From Nostocales cyanobacterium LEGE 11386 (GTDB lineage: Bacteria > Cyanobacteriota > Cyanobacteriia > Cyanobacteriales > Nostocaceae), in NCBI GenBank assembly GCA_015207155.1, contig JADEXK010000005.1, positions 62,001 to 126,000 of the forward strand: 64,000 nt of DNA. The letters are read 5' to 3'. A program made the position numbers and the translations under genes. This document shows, in pieces, positions 24,215-32,875 of the stretch. The notes under the pieces are model-generated. The model made no database searches and was not told the DNA's origin. It saw nothing but the letters and a program-made list of their open reading frames with translations. How positions within the stretch are numbered: position 1 is the stretch's first letter; each line of letters starts with the position of its first letter.

Positions 24215-24658
24215 ATGAAACTAACTACCAGAGGACATTACAGTGTGAAGGCGTTACTAGATTTGAGCTTACAGCCAAGTTATGGGCCTGCACCTGTAAG
24301 AGCGATCGCTAAACGCCAAGATATCCCAGCACCTTACCTAGAGAAATTGCTAATAGAAATGCGTCGTGCTGGATTAGTGAAATCAATTCGGGGTAGCATT
24401 GGCGGTTACCAACTAGCACGAAAACCTGCACAAATTTCTATAGGACAAATTTTGGAGGCTGTTGGCGAAACTATTACTCATTTACCTCATCACACTCCCA
24501 CGCCAGCACAAACTGAAGATTGGGTAACCTTTACTCTTTGGCAGAGACTCAACCAAAAACTGAAAGAAGCTTTGTACAGTATTACTCTTGCAGATCTCTA
24601 TTATGATGCTCGTAGTTGGCAAGCTTCGCTTGGGGAAGAAGCTAGCTTTGTTGTTTAG
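24215..24658 (+). CDS. Rrf2-family transcriptional regulator without cysteines
   Basis: 147 residues. N-terminal winged helix of Rrf2 type: MKLTTRGHYSVKALLDLSL, APVRAIAKRQDIPAPYLEKLL, MRRAGLVKSIRGSIGGYQLAR. IscR-like members hold a 2Fe-2S cluster on three cysteines in the region after residue 90. Here that region reads ETITHLPHHTPTPAQTED and the whole protein has no cysteine, so it should not be an iron-sulfur sensor. Its target and signal are unknown. The next gene, cbiB, is 132 bases downstream on the same strand. Confidence 0.9.
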   Translation: MKLTTRGHYSVKALLDLSLQPSYGPAPVRAIAKRQDIPAPYLEKLLIEMRRAGLVKSIRGSIGGYQLARKPAQISIGQILEAVGETITHLPHHTPTPAQTEDWVTFTLWQRLNQKLKEALYSITLADLYYDARSWQASLGEEASFVV

Positions 24659-24790
24659 TTATTGATTATTAGTCATCTTTGACAAAGAATATAGAGATTT
24701 TTCTATGGAACCTCTCTACAAGGGTTTGGCAAAAAGCAGATTTAATTTTTGCAGATGTCTATTGGTTATTAGGGGTCACAGATCAGACAA

Positions 24791-25753
24791 ATGACATTAG
24801 CAGTCGTTTTTATTGTTGCTGCACTTTTAGATTACTTGATTGGTGATCCTTGGGGTTGGCCTCATCCAGTGCAAGTTATGGGTCGGGTAATTTCTCACCT
24901 GATAAAATTTTTTGGGCAAGTTTGTCAGAGTTCTTTAACACAACGGATAGCTGGAATTACATTAGGCATGATCCTAATAATTGGTAGCGGTTGTATCGGC
25001 TGGTTAATAATTCAAACTGCCAAATGGCTGCATCCATTATTGGGAATTATCTTAGAAAGCATTCTTTTAGCTAGTTGTTTTGCTTTGAGAAGTCTGCGCG
25101 CAGCAGCCGAAGCTGTTTTACAACCTTTAACAGGAGGAGATGTAGGGGAAGCGCGTCATATTTTAAGTAATTATGTTGGTCGAGATACACAAAACCTCTC
25201 AGAACCAGAAATTTTGCGAGCCGTATTAGAAACAGTCACAGAAAATGCTACTGATGGAGTCATGGCGCCACTTTTTTATGCAATTGTTGGTGCTTGTTTA
25301 CCAGGTGTAGGCCCAACTCCTTTAGCTTTGGCATACAAAGCCAGTAGTACCCTTGATTCAATGGTGGGCTATCGAGAAGCACCCTATACTTATTTGGGGT
25401 GGTTCAGTGCTAGGTTAGAAGATTGCTTAACTTGGCTACCTTGTCGCTTAACAGTAATCACCTTGGCAATTGTATCGGGTAAACCCGTGCATGTTTGGCG
25501 AATTTGCCGACGAGATGCAGTTACTGATCCTAGTCCCAACTCTGGCTGGAGTGAGTGTGCTTATGCTGCGATTTTGGGCGTGCAAATGGGAGGTAAAAAT
25601 TGGTATCACGGAGTAGCCAAGCTAAAACCCTTACTAGGAGATGCAATTTATCCCATCACTCCAAAATCTATTCAAAGTGCCCTGCAACTGACGCGATATT
25701 GCTTTTTATTGTGGTTAGCGATCGCTATACTCTCAATAAGCCTAAACAGGTAG
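24791..25753 (+). CDS. cbiB: Adenosylcobinamide-phosphate synthase (CbiB/CobD)
   Basis: 320 residues, normal length. CbiB attaches aminopropanol (or its phosphate) to adenosylcobyric acid in the cobalamin pathway; it is a membrane protein. Diagnostic: LLDYLIGDPWGWPHPVQVMG at the N-terminus, LSNYVGRDTQNLSEPEILRA, VTENATDGVMAPLFYA and YKASSTLDSMVGYR. About five hydrophobic segments. No cobalamin riboswitch (B12 box) was seen upstream. It is followed by a GCAGAGGT tandem repeat (25752-25776) and then pyrR. Confidence 0.96.
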   Translation: MTLAVVFIVAALLDYLIGDPWGWPHPVQVMGRVISHLIKFFGQVCQSSLTQRIAGITLGMILIIGSGCIGWLIIQTAKWLHPLLGIILESILLASCFALRSLRAAAEAVLQPLTGGDVGEARHILSNYVGRDTQNLSEPEILRAVLETVTENATDGVMAPLFYAIVGACLPGVGPTPLALAYKASSTLDSMVGYREAPYTYLGWFSARLEDCLTWLPCRLTVITLAIVSGKPVHVWRICRRDAVTDPSPNSGWSECAYAAILGVQMGGKNWYHGVAKLKPLLGDAIYPITPKSIQSALQLTRYCFLLWLAIAILSISLNR

Positions 25754-25776
25754 CAGAGGTGCAGAGGTGCAGAGGA
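25752..25776. repeat. Short tandem repeat GCAGAGGT
   Basis: Three units directly after the cbiB stop, of STRR type. The gap to pyrR also holds pyrimidine runs of the type CCCCTAT/CCCCTGT near 25866-25890. Confidence 0.6.
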
Positions 25777-25902
25777 GAAAAAACTAATATATATCTAGGT
25801 CAGTCTAAAAATTAAATTACCACTACTCTGCATCCAAACAGACTATCAGATTCTTTTCTTCTCTTATCCCCTATCCCCTGTCCTCTATTCCCTATCTAAA
25901 CT

Positions 25903-26439
25903 ATGTCTGCCAAAGTAGTCGAAATTCTCTCATCTGAAGATCTCCGCCGTACCTTAACTCGCCTAGCCTCTCAGATTGTAGAAAGGACGCGTGATTTATC
26001 CCAACTAGTACTTCTCGGTATTTATACGAGAGGGGTGGTATTAGCCGAGTTGTTAGCACGCCAAATTGAAACTCTTGAAGATGTCACCGTAGCGGTGGGA
26101 GCATTAGACATTACATTTTATCGAGATGATCTTGACCAAATTGGCTTAAGAACTCCAGCAAAAACCAACATTCCTTTTGATCTCACAGGAAAAACAGTGG
26201 TGCTGGTAGATGATGTGATTTTCAAAGGTCGGACGATTCGCGCTGCGTTAAATGCTGTCACCGAGTATGGTAGACCAGAAGTGATTCGTTTAGCTGTTTT
26301 AGTAGATAGAGGTCATCGAGAATTACCAATTCACCCAGATTTCATTGGCAAGCAATTGCCTACCGCCAAAGAAGAAGTAGTTAAAGTTTACTTACAAGAT
26401 TGGGATGGCAGAGATGCCGTGGAATTGATGGGAGATTAA
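25903..26439 (+). CDS. pyrR: PyrR bifunctional pyrimidine regulator / uracil phosphoribosyltransferase
   Basis: 178 residues, usual length. PRPP-binding loop [39 protein letters not shown], and [16 protein letters not shown] are typical of PyrR. The enzyme makes UMP from uracil and PRPP; in Firmicutes it also binds pyr mRNA to control attenuation. No pyr biosynthetic gene or PyrR-binding hairpin is adjacent here, so only the enzymatic role is supported by context. Terminates at a 33-base palindrome 140 bases further on, beyond a short ORF. Confidence 0.94.
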   Translation: MSAKVVEILSSEDLRRTLTRLASQIVERTRDLSQLVLLGIYTRGVVLAELLARQIETLEDVTVAVGALDITFYRDDLDQIGLRTPAKTNIPFDLTGKTVVLVDDVIFKGRTIRAALNAVTEYGRPEVIRLAVLVDRGHRELPIHPDFIGKQLPTAKEEVVKVYLQDWDGRDAVELMGD

Positions 26440-26459
26440 TCAGCTACTAGAGAGTAGTA

Positions 26460-26570
26460 ATGGGTATTAGTACCGCCCTAAAAACTGATAAACACTTGAA
26501 CGAAATCAAATATCAGGCGGCTGCTGCTGATAAAGAACTTGAGCAATATTTGGCTGACGCGATCGCGTAG
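26460..26570 (+). CDS. Possible 36-residue small protein
   Basis: ATG 26460 to TAG 26570, reading MGISTALKTDKHLNEIKYQA and then a helical AADKELEQYLADAIA end. It lies between pyrR and a strong palindrome, same strand. The composition is that of a helical peptide, but no Shine-Dalgarno is evident and the last codons are a HIP1-like site (GCGATCGCG). It may be a small gene, a gene-end remnant or chance. Confidence 0.25.
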   Translation: MGISTALKTDKHLNEIKYQAAAADKELEQYLADAIA

Positions 26571-26576
26571 AGGCTC

Positions 26577-26609
26577 AGATCCCCGACTTCTTGAAGAAGT
26601 CGGGGATCT
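26577..26609. terminator. 33-base palindrome, likely two-way terminator, copy 1
   Basis: Perfect 16-base arms AGATCCCCGACTTCTT and AAGAAGTCGGGGATCT around a central G. It lies between the convergent pyrR and kinase genes. The same type of palindrome occurs at 39556-39588 (also between convergent genes) and, degraded, at 45426-45454, so it is a repeat family used at gene ends. Confidence 0.7.
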
Positions 26610-26636
26610 TTAGGATTCTTTGCCTGTTCCCACTCC

Positions 26637-28529
26637 CTACTCCTTACCTTTAACAGTGCTAATAGTTTGTAATAACTGATTAGCTGTGTAGGGTTTGGAT
26701 AAAAAAGCTTTGATGCCAACATCATAAGCTGCGTTGACCTTATCACTTGTTACCAGTCCACTGACGGCGATAATTTTGACACTCGGATTAATTTTTTGCA
26801 ATGTCCGGATAGTTGTCATGCCATCCATAGATGGCATGACCATATCCGTTAAAACAAGAGATATTTCATCTCGATGTTCCACATATAAAGCTATAGCTTC
26901 AATACCATCACTGGCTGTGATTGCTTTGTAGTTATGACTTTCTAAAGATGTTTTGGTAATATCGCGAATGGCAACTTCGTCATCTACAACCAAAATCAAT
27001 TCACCATTACCTTGAGGTAAGTACTGTTCTACTTCTTCTATGGTTTCTGCTGCCTCTTGTGCTGGCAAATAAACTTTAAAGTGGCTACCTTTTCCCTGCT
27101 CGCTGTATACATTGACAAAACCGCCATGGCTTTTAATAATACCCAGTACTGTAGAAAGCCCTAGCCCAGTGCCTTTACCAAGTTCTTTAGTGGTAAAAAA
27201 TGGCTCAAATATCCGATCTAATATTTCTGGTGGAATACCTATTCCCGTATCGATAACAGTAATTACAACATAGGAACCAACTTTGGCATCAATGTTCATT
27301 TTGGTGTAATTTTCATCAACTAAAAGATTTTCAGCTGATATTTTTAAAGTCCCACCATTAGGCATCGCATCACGAGCATTAACACATAGATTCATCAGTA
27401 CTTGATGTAGTTGGGTAGCATCACCAGATACTGTCCACAAGTTTTGTGGCATCCGAGTAGTAATTTCTATTGACTTGGGAAAGGTTTCTTTAATAATTTG
27501 CTGAACTTCGATAATTAAGTGTTTTAGTTGTAAAAGGGTGCGTTCTCCTTCCAGTCCACGAGTAAAAGATAATACTTGCTTGACTAAATTGGCTCCACGT
27601 TTAGCATTGGAAATCAATATCGGCAGTAATTGCCGAGAGCGCTCATCATTGATTTTTGACTCTAAAAGTTGCGCTGTCATCAAAATTGGAGCCAGAACAT
27701 TGTTGAGGTCGTGGGCGATACCGCTTGCTAAAGTGCCAATACTTTCTAATCGTTGGGTGCGGAGAAATTGGGCTTCTAATTGTTTTTTTTGCGTAATATC
27801 AGTATTAACAACTAAGATAGACTTTGGTTTGTTACCGAAGTCGCGGACTAATGTCCAACGACTTTCGACAATAATGTCTTTACCTGATTTGGTTCTTTGA
27901 TGTAACTCTCCCTCCCAGGAACCATTTTTCATCAGATAGTTGAATGCTGCTTGTAATAGAGGTTCATTTTTCTCATGCCACAAATCTTGTGTTTTTTTAC
28001 CAATCGCCTCTTCTTTTTTCCAACCGTATAAACTCTCCGCCGCTTTATTCCAAAATAAAACTGGATCGTCTAAATCATGCACAAAAATGGCATCGGTGGC
28101 AATATCAAGTAAAGCAGCTTGCTCGCGGATTTTTTGTTCTGTTTGTTTGCGCTCCATTGCGTAACGGATAGAACGCTCGAGTAAAGGCGCATTTAACTGG
28201 CTTTTTTCAAGATAATCTGCTGCGCCTGCTTTCATGGCTTCTAGGTCGATTTCCCAATCTCCCTGACCAGTTAATAAAATCATGGGGGAGGAGCAGCCGT
28301 TGGCGATGGCTTCGCGCAAGAGTTCTAAACCATTGTGTATTCCTAATCGGTAGTCTACAAGATAGATATCATGATTATTGTGAGCGATCGCCTCTTTTGC
28401 AGCTTCATAAGTATCTACCCATTCCAACTCACAGCCGGCAAACTGAAATTCCCCGAACCAATCACGAGTTAAAATGTAATCATCTTCATCATCATCAACT
28501 AACAGAACTCTGATTGGGTTTTTGTTCAT
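26637..28529 (-). CDS. Hybrid histidine kinase REC-PAS-HisKA-HATPase-REC
   Basis: 630 residues. Receiver 1 about 5-125 (VDDDEDDYILTRDW, VDYRLG with the phospho-Asp); PAS 140-255 (ATDAIFVHDLDDPVLFWNKA); HisKA 265-330 with His in GIAHDLNN; HATPase 370-490 (NLCVNARDAMPNGG, GTGLGLSTV); receiver 2 510-625 (VVDDEVAIRD, LTDMVMPSMDG). No membrane segment, so cytosolic. It overlaps the upstream response-regulator gene by 35 bases, so the two are cotranslated and probably one phosphorelay. Its HisKA-HATPase part is closely similar to the truncated kinase at 32855-34216. Input signal unknown. Confidence 0.93.
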   Translation of the reverse strand: MNKNPIRVLLVDDDEDDYILTRDWFGEFQFAGCELEWVDTYEAAKEAIAHNNHDIYLVDYRLGIHNGLELLREAIANGCSSPMILLTGQGDWEIDLEAMKAGAADYLEKSQLNAPLLERSIRYAMERKQTEQKIREQAALLDIATDAIFVHDLDDPVLFWNKAAESLYGWKKEEAIGKKTQDLWHEKNEPLLQAAFNYLMKNGSWEGELHQRTKSGKDIIVESRWTLVRDFGNKPKSILVVNTDITQKKQLEAQFLRTQRLESIGTLASGIAHDLNNVLAPILMTAQLLESKINDERSRQLLPILISNAKRGANLVKQVLSFTRGLEGERTLLQLKHLIIEVQQIIKETFPKSIEITTRMPQNLWTVSGDATQLHQVLMNLCVNARDAMPNGGTLKISAENLLVDENYTKMNIDAKVGSYVVITVIDTGIGIPPEILDRIFEPFFTTKELGKGTGLGLSTVLGIIKSHGGFVNVYSEQGKGSHFKVYLPAQEAAETIEEVEQYLPQGNGELILVVDDEVAIRDITKTSLESHNYKAITASDGIEAIALYVEHRDEISLVLTDMVMPSMDGMTTIRTLQKINPSVKIIAVSGLVTSDKVNAAYDVGIKAFLSKPYTANQLLQTISTVKGKE

Positions 28530-28992
28530 TTCTGCCTCCCAAAGCTTCTAGTGGCAATTCCACTATTTCAAACCAGTATTTTCCTACGCTCTGCATCACT
28601 TCAACTAAAGAGGCAAACGTCACAGGCTTGATGATGAAAGAATTTGCGCCTAAATCATAGGTATGATAAACATCTTCTTCTGCCCCTGAGGTTGTCAGTA
28701 CTATAACGGGAATATGCCGTAGAGATGGGTCTGTTTTAATGTCTCTTAGCACTTCCAAACCGTCTTTTTTGGGCATGTTTAAATCTAACAAAATTAATCT
28801 CGGTCGTGGGGCTATAGTTTTGTCAGTATATTGACCACGGTTATACAAATAATCTAGTAACTCCTCACCATTGCTCACAATATACAAATCGATTGGTAAT
28901 TGACTTTCTGCCAATGCCTCACGAACTAACATTCTGTCATCTTCATCATCATCAGCCATTAAGATTGTGATGGTTGTTTGCCCATCTTTCAC
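28495..28992 (-). CDS. Rcp1-like single-domain response regulator
   Basis: 165 residues: a single receiver domain with the acid pocket ADDDEDDRML, phospho-Asp in LILLDLNMPKKDG, the TTSG segment and the KPVTF lysine. The insert after helix 2 (LYNRGQYTDKTIAPRPRLIL) is typical of Rcp1, the response regulator of cyanobacterial phytochrome Cph1. No output domain, so it acts as a phosphate shuttle. It overlaps the hybrid kinase downstream by 35 bases. AAGGAG lies about 20 bases upstream of the start. Partner could be any of the three kinases nearby. Confidence 0.92.
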   Translation of the reverse strand: MKDGQTTITILMADDDEDDRMLVREALAESQLPIDLYIVSNGEELLDYLYNRGQYTDKTIAPRPRLILLDLNMPKKDGLEVLRDIKTDPSLRHIPVIVLTTSGAEEDVYHTYDLGANSFIIKPVTFASLVEVMQSVGKYWFEIVELPLEALGGRNEQKPNQSSVS

Positions 28993-29123
28993 TCTGTATC
29001 TTCTCCTTTACATTACTTATTAATACAAATTCAGTATGAAATTGCAACAAATTCTTAGAATATCTTTGTAGAATGAAGATCCCATTTTACCGTCTTGATA
29101 TAATCCCTCCGCAGGAAGAAAAA

Positions 29124-32099
29124 TTAAGAATGGTAATTAATCGGCAATTTGACAATAAATTTTGTGCCTTGTCCTGGTTCACTTTGTGCTGAAATACTTC
29201 CGTGATGTCGTTCAACAATTTTCCGGCAGATAGCTAAACCCATACCTGTACCTTTGTATTCTCTGTGACCATGTAAACGTTGAAAAATGTTAAAAATGCG
29301 ATCAACAAACTTTTCTGCAAAACCAATACCATTATCTTCTACAATGACTTGGCAAGTTTCCGCAGCAACAGAAACTTTATCTGATTGATTGTGGAAAAGT
29401 TGACTGTAAACTTTGACAACAGGCGGTACATGGGGGCGGTGGAACTTGAGCGCGTTGCCAATGAGATTTTGCAACAGTTGGCGCATCTGTAAGGGATCAG
29501 CTTTAATAGTGGGTAAATCACCTATTTCTACCTGTCCATTTGTTTGCTGAATACTTACTTCTAAATCAGACAATACCTCTTGTGCTATCTGGGCCAAATT
29601 CACGGAGACAAAAGGCTGTGCCCTAGTGGTAACTCGTGAAAGTGTCAATAAATCCTTAATTAAAGTCTGCATCCGGAAGGCTGCATTTTGCATCCGTTCT
29701 AGATAATCGTGTCCTTGTTCACTTAAGTTGTTGCCACAGGTAGTTTTCAGTCGCTCACTGAAAGTTGTAATTTTACGTAATGGCTCTTGTAAATCATGAG
29801 AGGCGATAAAGGCAAATTGCTGCAATTCTTGATTAGAACGAGCGAGTTCTTGCCGTTGACGAGTTTCTTTATCTAAAATCGAGCTTTGGTCTAAAGCCAC
29901 ACCTATTTGATCTGCCAGTTGTCGCAACAGTTCAATTTCCCAGTTCGTCCACTGACGGGGATGGGCGCACTGATGGGCAATTAACAACCCCCAAAGTTGA
30001 TTTTCGCGGAAAACTGGGACGATCAGGTTGGCTTTAACATCAAATTGTTGCAGCCATTTGATATAAGCAGGGTGGAGTGCAGCCTGTTCTATATCAGTAA
30101 TAGCGCTAATTCGCCCCTGACGATATTGCTCAATGTAACCTTCCCGCAAAGAAGCATCGGTAATATCCTGTCCCAGCACCACGGGTAATCCAGGGACTAC
30201 TGCTTCTTTCAAGACAACATAAGCACCATTGGCTCGTAGCCGCAAGATTAATACACGGTCTGCATGTAGGAGCTTTTGTACTTCTGTAACGCTGGTTTCG
30301 AGAATTTCATCGATTTGTAAAGACTTGCGAATTTTTAAAGTGATATCAGCGAATAATTGCGATCGCAAGTTTTGGCGTTCTAATTCTGCTTGTACTTGTT
30401 TGAGTTCGCGCAGTGCGGCTCGCCGTTCGCTAATATCCATCATCCCACCAATCATTCGCACTACTTTACCATTTTCATCCCACACAGCCTGACCGCGATT
30501 TAAAATCCACTTGTAAGAGCCATCCTTACACTGAACTTGATGCTCGCTAGTATAAAATAAAGTTTTTTTAGCACAGTGTTCAGTAATTGCTTTTCTTACC
30601 GCATCAAGATTATCTGGATGTATTCTGTTTGTCCATTCATATAAATTGTTGGAAACCTCGTAGTCTTCGTAACCAAGCATTTCCTTCCAGCGCTTCGAGA
30701 AAAATACTTCATTCGTTTTCAGGTTCCAGTCCCAAATGCCATCATTGTTACCCCGCACAGCCAATTGCCAACGTTCTTCACTTGTTTTGAGTGCATCTTC
30801 GACTCGTTGACGCTCAATAGCTGTGGCTAAGACATTGGCAATAGCTTGGAGAAAATAAATATCATCTTTAGTAAAGGTATGCTGTCTAGTTGTATGTGCC
30901 CCTAAAACGCCAAAAGGGCTTTCTTTACCATGAATTACCACACTTATGCCACCAATCACTTGATGCTCATGTAGCAATGGTGGGCCACTAAATCGCGTTT
31001 CTTGACGAAGATTACCGACAATCACTGGTTCCTGGGAAAGTAAGGTGTAGCCAGCTTGCGAATTGACGTCGGTGCTGACACTTGCTTGTCCCACCAAACC
31101 AGAGTGCCAGCCTACTCCCGCCCGTAGTAGTAAGGCGTCGCCATCTGGTAGCAGTTCCAAAATTTTGCAATATTCCACCCTCAGACACTGAGCAACAAGC
31201 GTCACACACGAATTCATCAGTGTAGTCAAATCTGTGCCAGCTAGGGCTTTTTGACTGAGTTGAGCGACAACAGCTTGTTGATTGGCTTGAATCTCTAGTG
31301 CTTCTTCTGCTTGCTTGCGTTTGGTAATATCAATATCTACCCCACACATCTGTACAGCCACCCCAGCAGCATCACGAAAGACTACTCCTTTGCTGGCTAA
31401 CCAGCGAATGCTACCATCGGCAAGAACAACACGAAATTCAATTTCATAGTCTATCCCTGCTTGAATTGCTTGTTGATCCGCATACCTGACGAAATTCTGA
31501 TCTTGAGGATGAACACAATTAATGAAAGCTTCGTAAGTGCCATCAAAAGAGCCTTTTGACTTACCATAAAGCGCCTCTAGGGTATCCGACCAAGTAATTT
31601 GTTTGGTTAAGAGGTTCCAGTTCCAAATACCCATGTGGGCTGCCTCTAATGCCATCCTCAGTTGTGCTTCTCGCAACTGTGCTGCTTCAGTTTGTTGTCG
31701 TAATTCCCGGATTGCCCGCTTGGCTTCCAGAAGACGGCGGAGTCTTTGAGACAATACTGGCCACTGAATTGGCTTGGTGATAAAATCGGTTGCACCTACA
31801 GCGAAAGCTTGCTCTACAGAGGCTTGATCGTAAAGTGCAGTGATCATTAATATCAGTGTGTTTTCCCCATCGGGGAGTGTTTGCAACTTAGCGCAGCAGC
31901 TAAAGCCATCCATCACTGGCATTATGGCATCCAGCAGTACTATATCTGGGTGTAGGTGAGTATAGATAGCAAGCGCCTCAAAACCATTCCTTGCTTCTGC
32001 CACCTGATATCCGGCTTGTTTTATCAGATAACACAGCTGCATTCGAGTAAAATCATTATCATCTACAACCAAAATCAGGGCAGAGTCTTGATTGGTCAT
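29124..32099 (-). CDS. Hybrid sensor kinase REC-PAS-GAF-PAS-GAF-HisKA-HATPase
   Basis: 991 residues. Receiver 1-125 (VVDDNDFTRMQL, LLDAIMPVMDG); PAS 150-265 (ALEAAHMGIWNWNLLTKQIT); GAF 285-440; PAS 450-570 (AVRGNNDGIWDWNLKTNEVF); GAF 590-745; HisKA 760-830 with His in IASHDLQEPLRKI; HATPase 870-988. The second GAF has the phytochrome-like ending LIAHQCAHPRQW, but the usual Cys-His bilin site before it reads LHPAYIKW with no cysteine, so covalent bilin binding is unlikely. The LQEPLRK type of HisKA is the Cph1 type. No transmembrane segment. Separate transcript from the genes on either side is possible (131-base gap downstream). Confidence 0.92.
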   Translation of the reverse strand: MTNQDSALILVVDDNDFTRMQLCYLIKQAGYQVAEARNGFEALAIYTHLHPDIVLLDAIMPVMDGFSCCAKLQTLPDGENTLILMITALYDQASVEQAFAVGATDFITKPIQWPVLSQRLRRLLEAKRAIRELRQQTEAAQLREAQLRMALEAAHMGIWNWNLLTKQITWSDTLEALYGKSKGSFDGTYEAFINCVHPQDQNFVRYADQQAIQAGIDYEIEFRVVLADGSIRWLASKGVVFRDAAGVAVQMCGVDIDITKRKQAEEALEIQANQQAVVAQLSQKALAGTDLTTLMNSCVTLVAQCLRVEYCKILELLPDGDALLLRAGVGWHSGLVGQASVSTDVNSQAGYTLLSQEPVIVGNLRQETRFSGPPLLHEHQVIGGISVVIHGKESPFGVLGAHTTRQHTFTKDDIYFLQAIANVLATAIERQRVEDALKTSEERWQLAVRGNNDGIWDWNLKTNEVFFSKRWKEMLGYEDYEVSNNLYEWTNRIHPDNLDAVRKAITEHCAKKTLFYTSEHQVQCKDGSYKWILNRGQAVWDENGKVVRMIGGMMDISERRAALRELKQVQAELERQNLRSQLFADITLKIRKSLQIDEILETSVTEVQKLLHADRVLILRLRANGAYVVLKEAVVPGLPVVLGQDITDASLREGYIEQYRQGRISAITDIEQAALHPAYIKWLQQFDVKANLIVPVFRENQLWGLLIAHQCAHPRQWTNWEIELLRQLADQIGVALDQSSILDKETRQRQELARSNQELQQFAFIASHDLQEPLRKITTFSERLKTTCGNNLSEQGHDYLERMQNAAFRMQTLIKDLLTLSRVTTRAQPFVSVNLAQIAQEVLSDLEVSIQQTNGQVEIGDLPTIKADPLQMRQLLQNLIGNALKFHRPHVPPVVKVYSQLFHNQSDKVSVAAETCQVIVEDNGIGFAEKFVDRIFNIFQRLHGHREYKGTGMGLAICRKIVERHHGSISAQSEPGQGTKFIVKLPINYHS

Positions 32100-32154
32100 T
32101 AGTCAATAAGTGATAAATTATGAGATTTTCAATAATTCCTGTGCTGTCTAGGTT

Positions 32155-32390
32155 TCAGGCAAAAAGCTGGCTGTAAAGATGCCTGAACTATCAGTAAGTA
32201 CTCATTTGTTACCAATCCACCGATGGCGATCGCAGGTAGTTGTGGAATCATAATAATTGTATGGTGCATGAATGGTAGTTTCTCCATCCATAATTTGGCA
32301 TCATCATCTTGATAATAGCTACCCTATTTTATCTTGATACTGCCACTATTTTGCTAATGCTTCCATGGCATTACCAAAATAGTTGCACTC
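32155..32390 (-). pseudogene. Decayed receiver-domain remnant
   Basis: Read on the minus strand, fragments in different frames match the C-terminal receiver of the kinase at 26637-28529: GNAMEALAK (cf. DGIEAIALY), then IMDGETTIH (cf. MDGMTTIR), then after a frame change IPQLPAIAIGGLVTNE (cf. INPSVKIIAVSGLVTSD). Stop codons interrupt the frames. It lies downstream of the truncated kinase (32855-34216), separated by repeats, so it is most simply the lost receiver of that kinase. Confidence 0.75.
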
Positions 32391-32875
32391 AGGAAGGAAG
32401 CACTCTTTTTCTTACTCAGAGCATGTTTGAAAAGTGTTGGGCGAATATAATTCGCTACTACACAAACTAAGTCCGCCTGCGCGGACTAACACAAAATCAA
32501 GTCTTTCAAACCCACGAAGGTGGGTTTCGCCTGTATAGCCGCGATTTCTAATCGCCAGGGCAGGTATTAATTTAGACTTTTCAAACAACCTCTCAGGAAG
32601 GAAGCACTCAGGAAGGAAGCACTCTTTTTCTTACTCAGGAAGGAAGCACTCAGGAAGGAAGCACTCTTTTTCTGGCATTGCTGAATTGGAATATGAAATG
32701 CCAAAATTACTTTTCTTTTTCTTTGTAACTTTGCGCCTTTGCGACTTTACGTGAGACAAATTCATATCTTTATTCAGCAACGCCCTTTTTCTTACTCAGC
32801 ACTCAGCACTCAGGAAGGAAGCACTCAGGAAGGAAGCACTCAGGAAGGAAGCACTCAGGAAGGAAGCACTGAGTG
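32391..32875. repeat. 15-base tandem repeat block AGGAAGGAAGCACTC, interrupted
   Basis: At least eight copies of AGGAAGGAAGCACTC occur, singly and in tandem: at 32391, in pairs near 32595 and 32637, and four to five in a row at about 32811-32870. Several are followed by TTTTTCTTACTCAG. The four-hairpin element is inserted between the first and second group. The block overlaps the last codons and the stop of the kinase gene. Confidence 0.85.
32424..32587. repeat. Four-hairpin repeat element, copy 2
   Basis: 164 bases bounded by a perfect 12-base inverted repeat (TGTTTGAAAAGT at 32424-32435, ACTTTTCAAACA at 32576-32587). Hairpins: GCGAAT/ATTCGC near 32441-32455, AGTCCGC/GCGGACT (32470-32476/32481-32487), AAACCCAC/GTGGGTTT (32508-32515/32520-32527), GCGATT/AATCGC (32541-32546/32550-32555). 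Compared with copy 1 the stems carry paired changes that keep base pairing. Confidence 0.75.

Noticed and set aside
24659..24790. Cobalamin riboswitch upstream of cbiB
   Set aside because: No B12-box-like sequence or suitable helices were seen in the 132-base gap.
32391..32875. Repeated 15-mers that at first look like a CRISPR array
   Set aside because: Units are contiguous or separated by related sequence rather than by unique spacers of constant length, and no cas gene is near.
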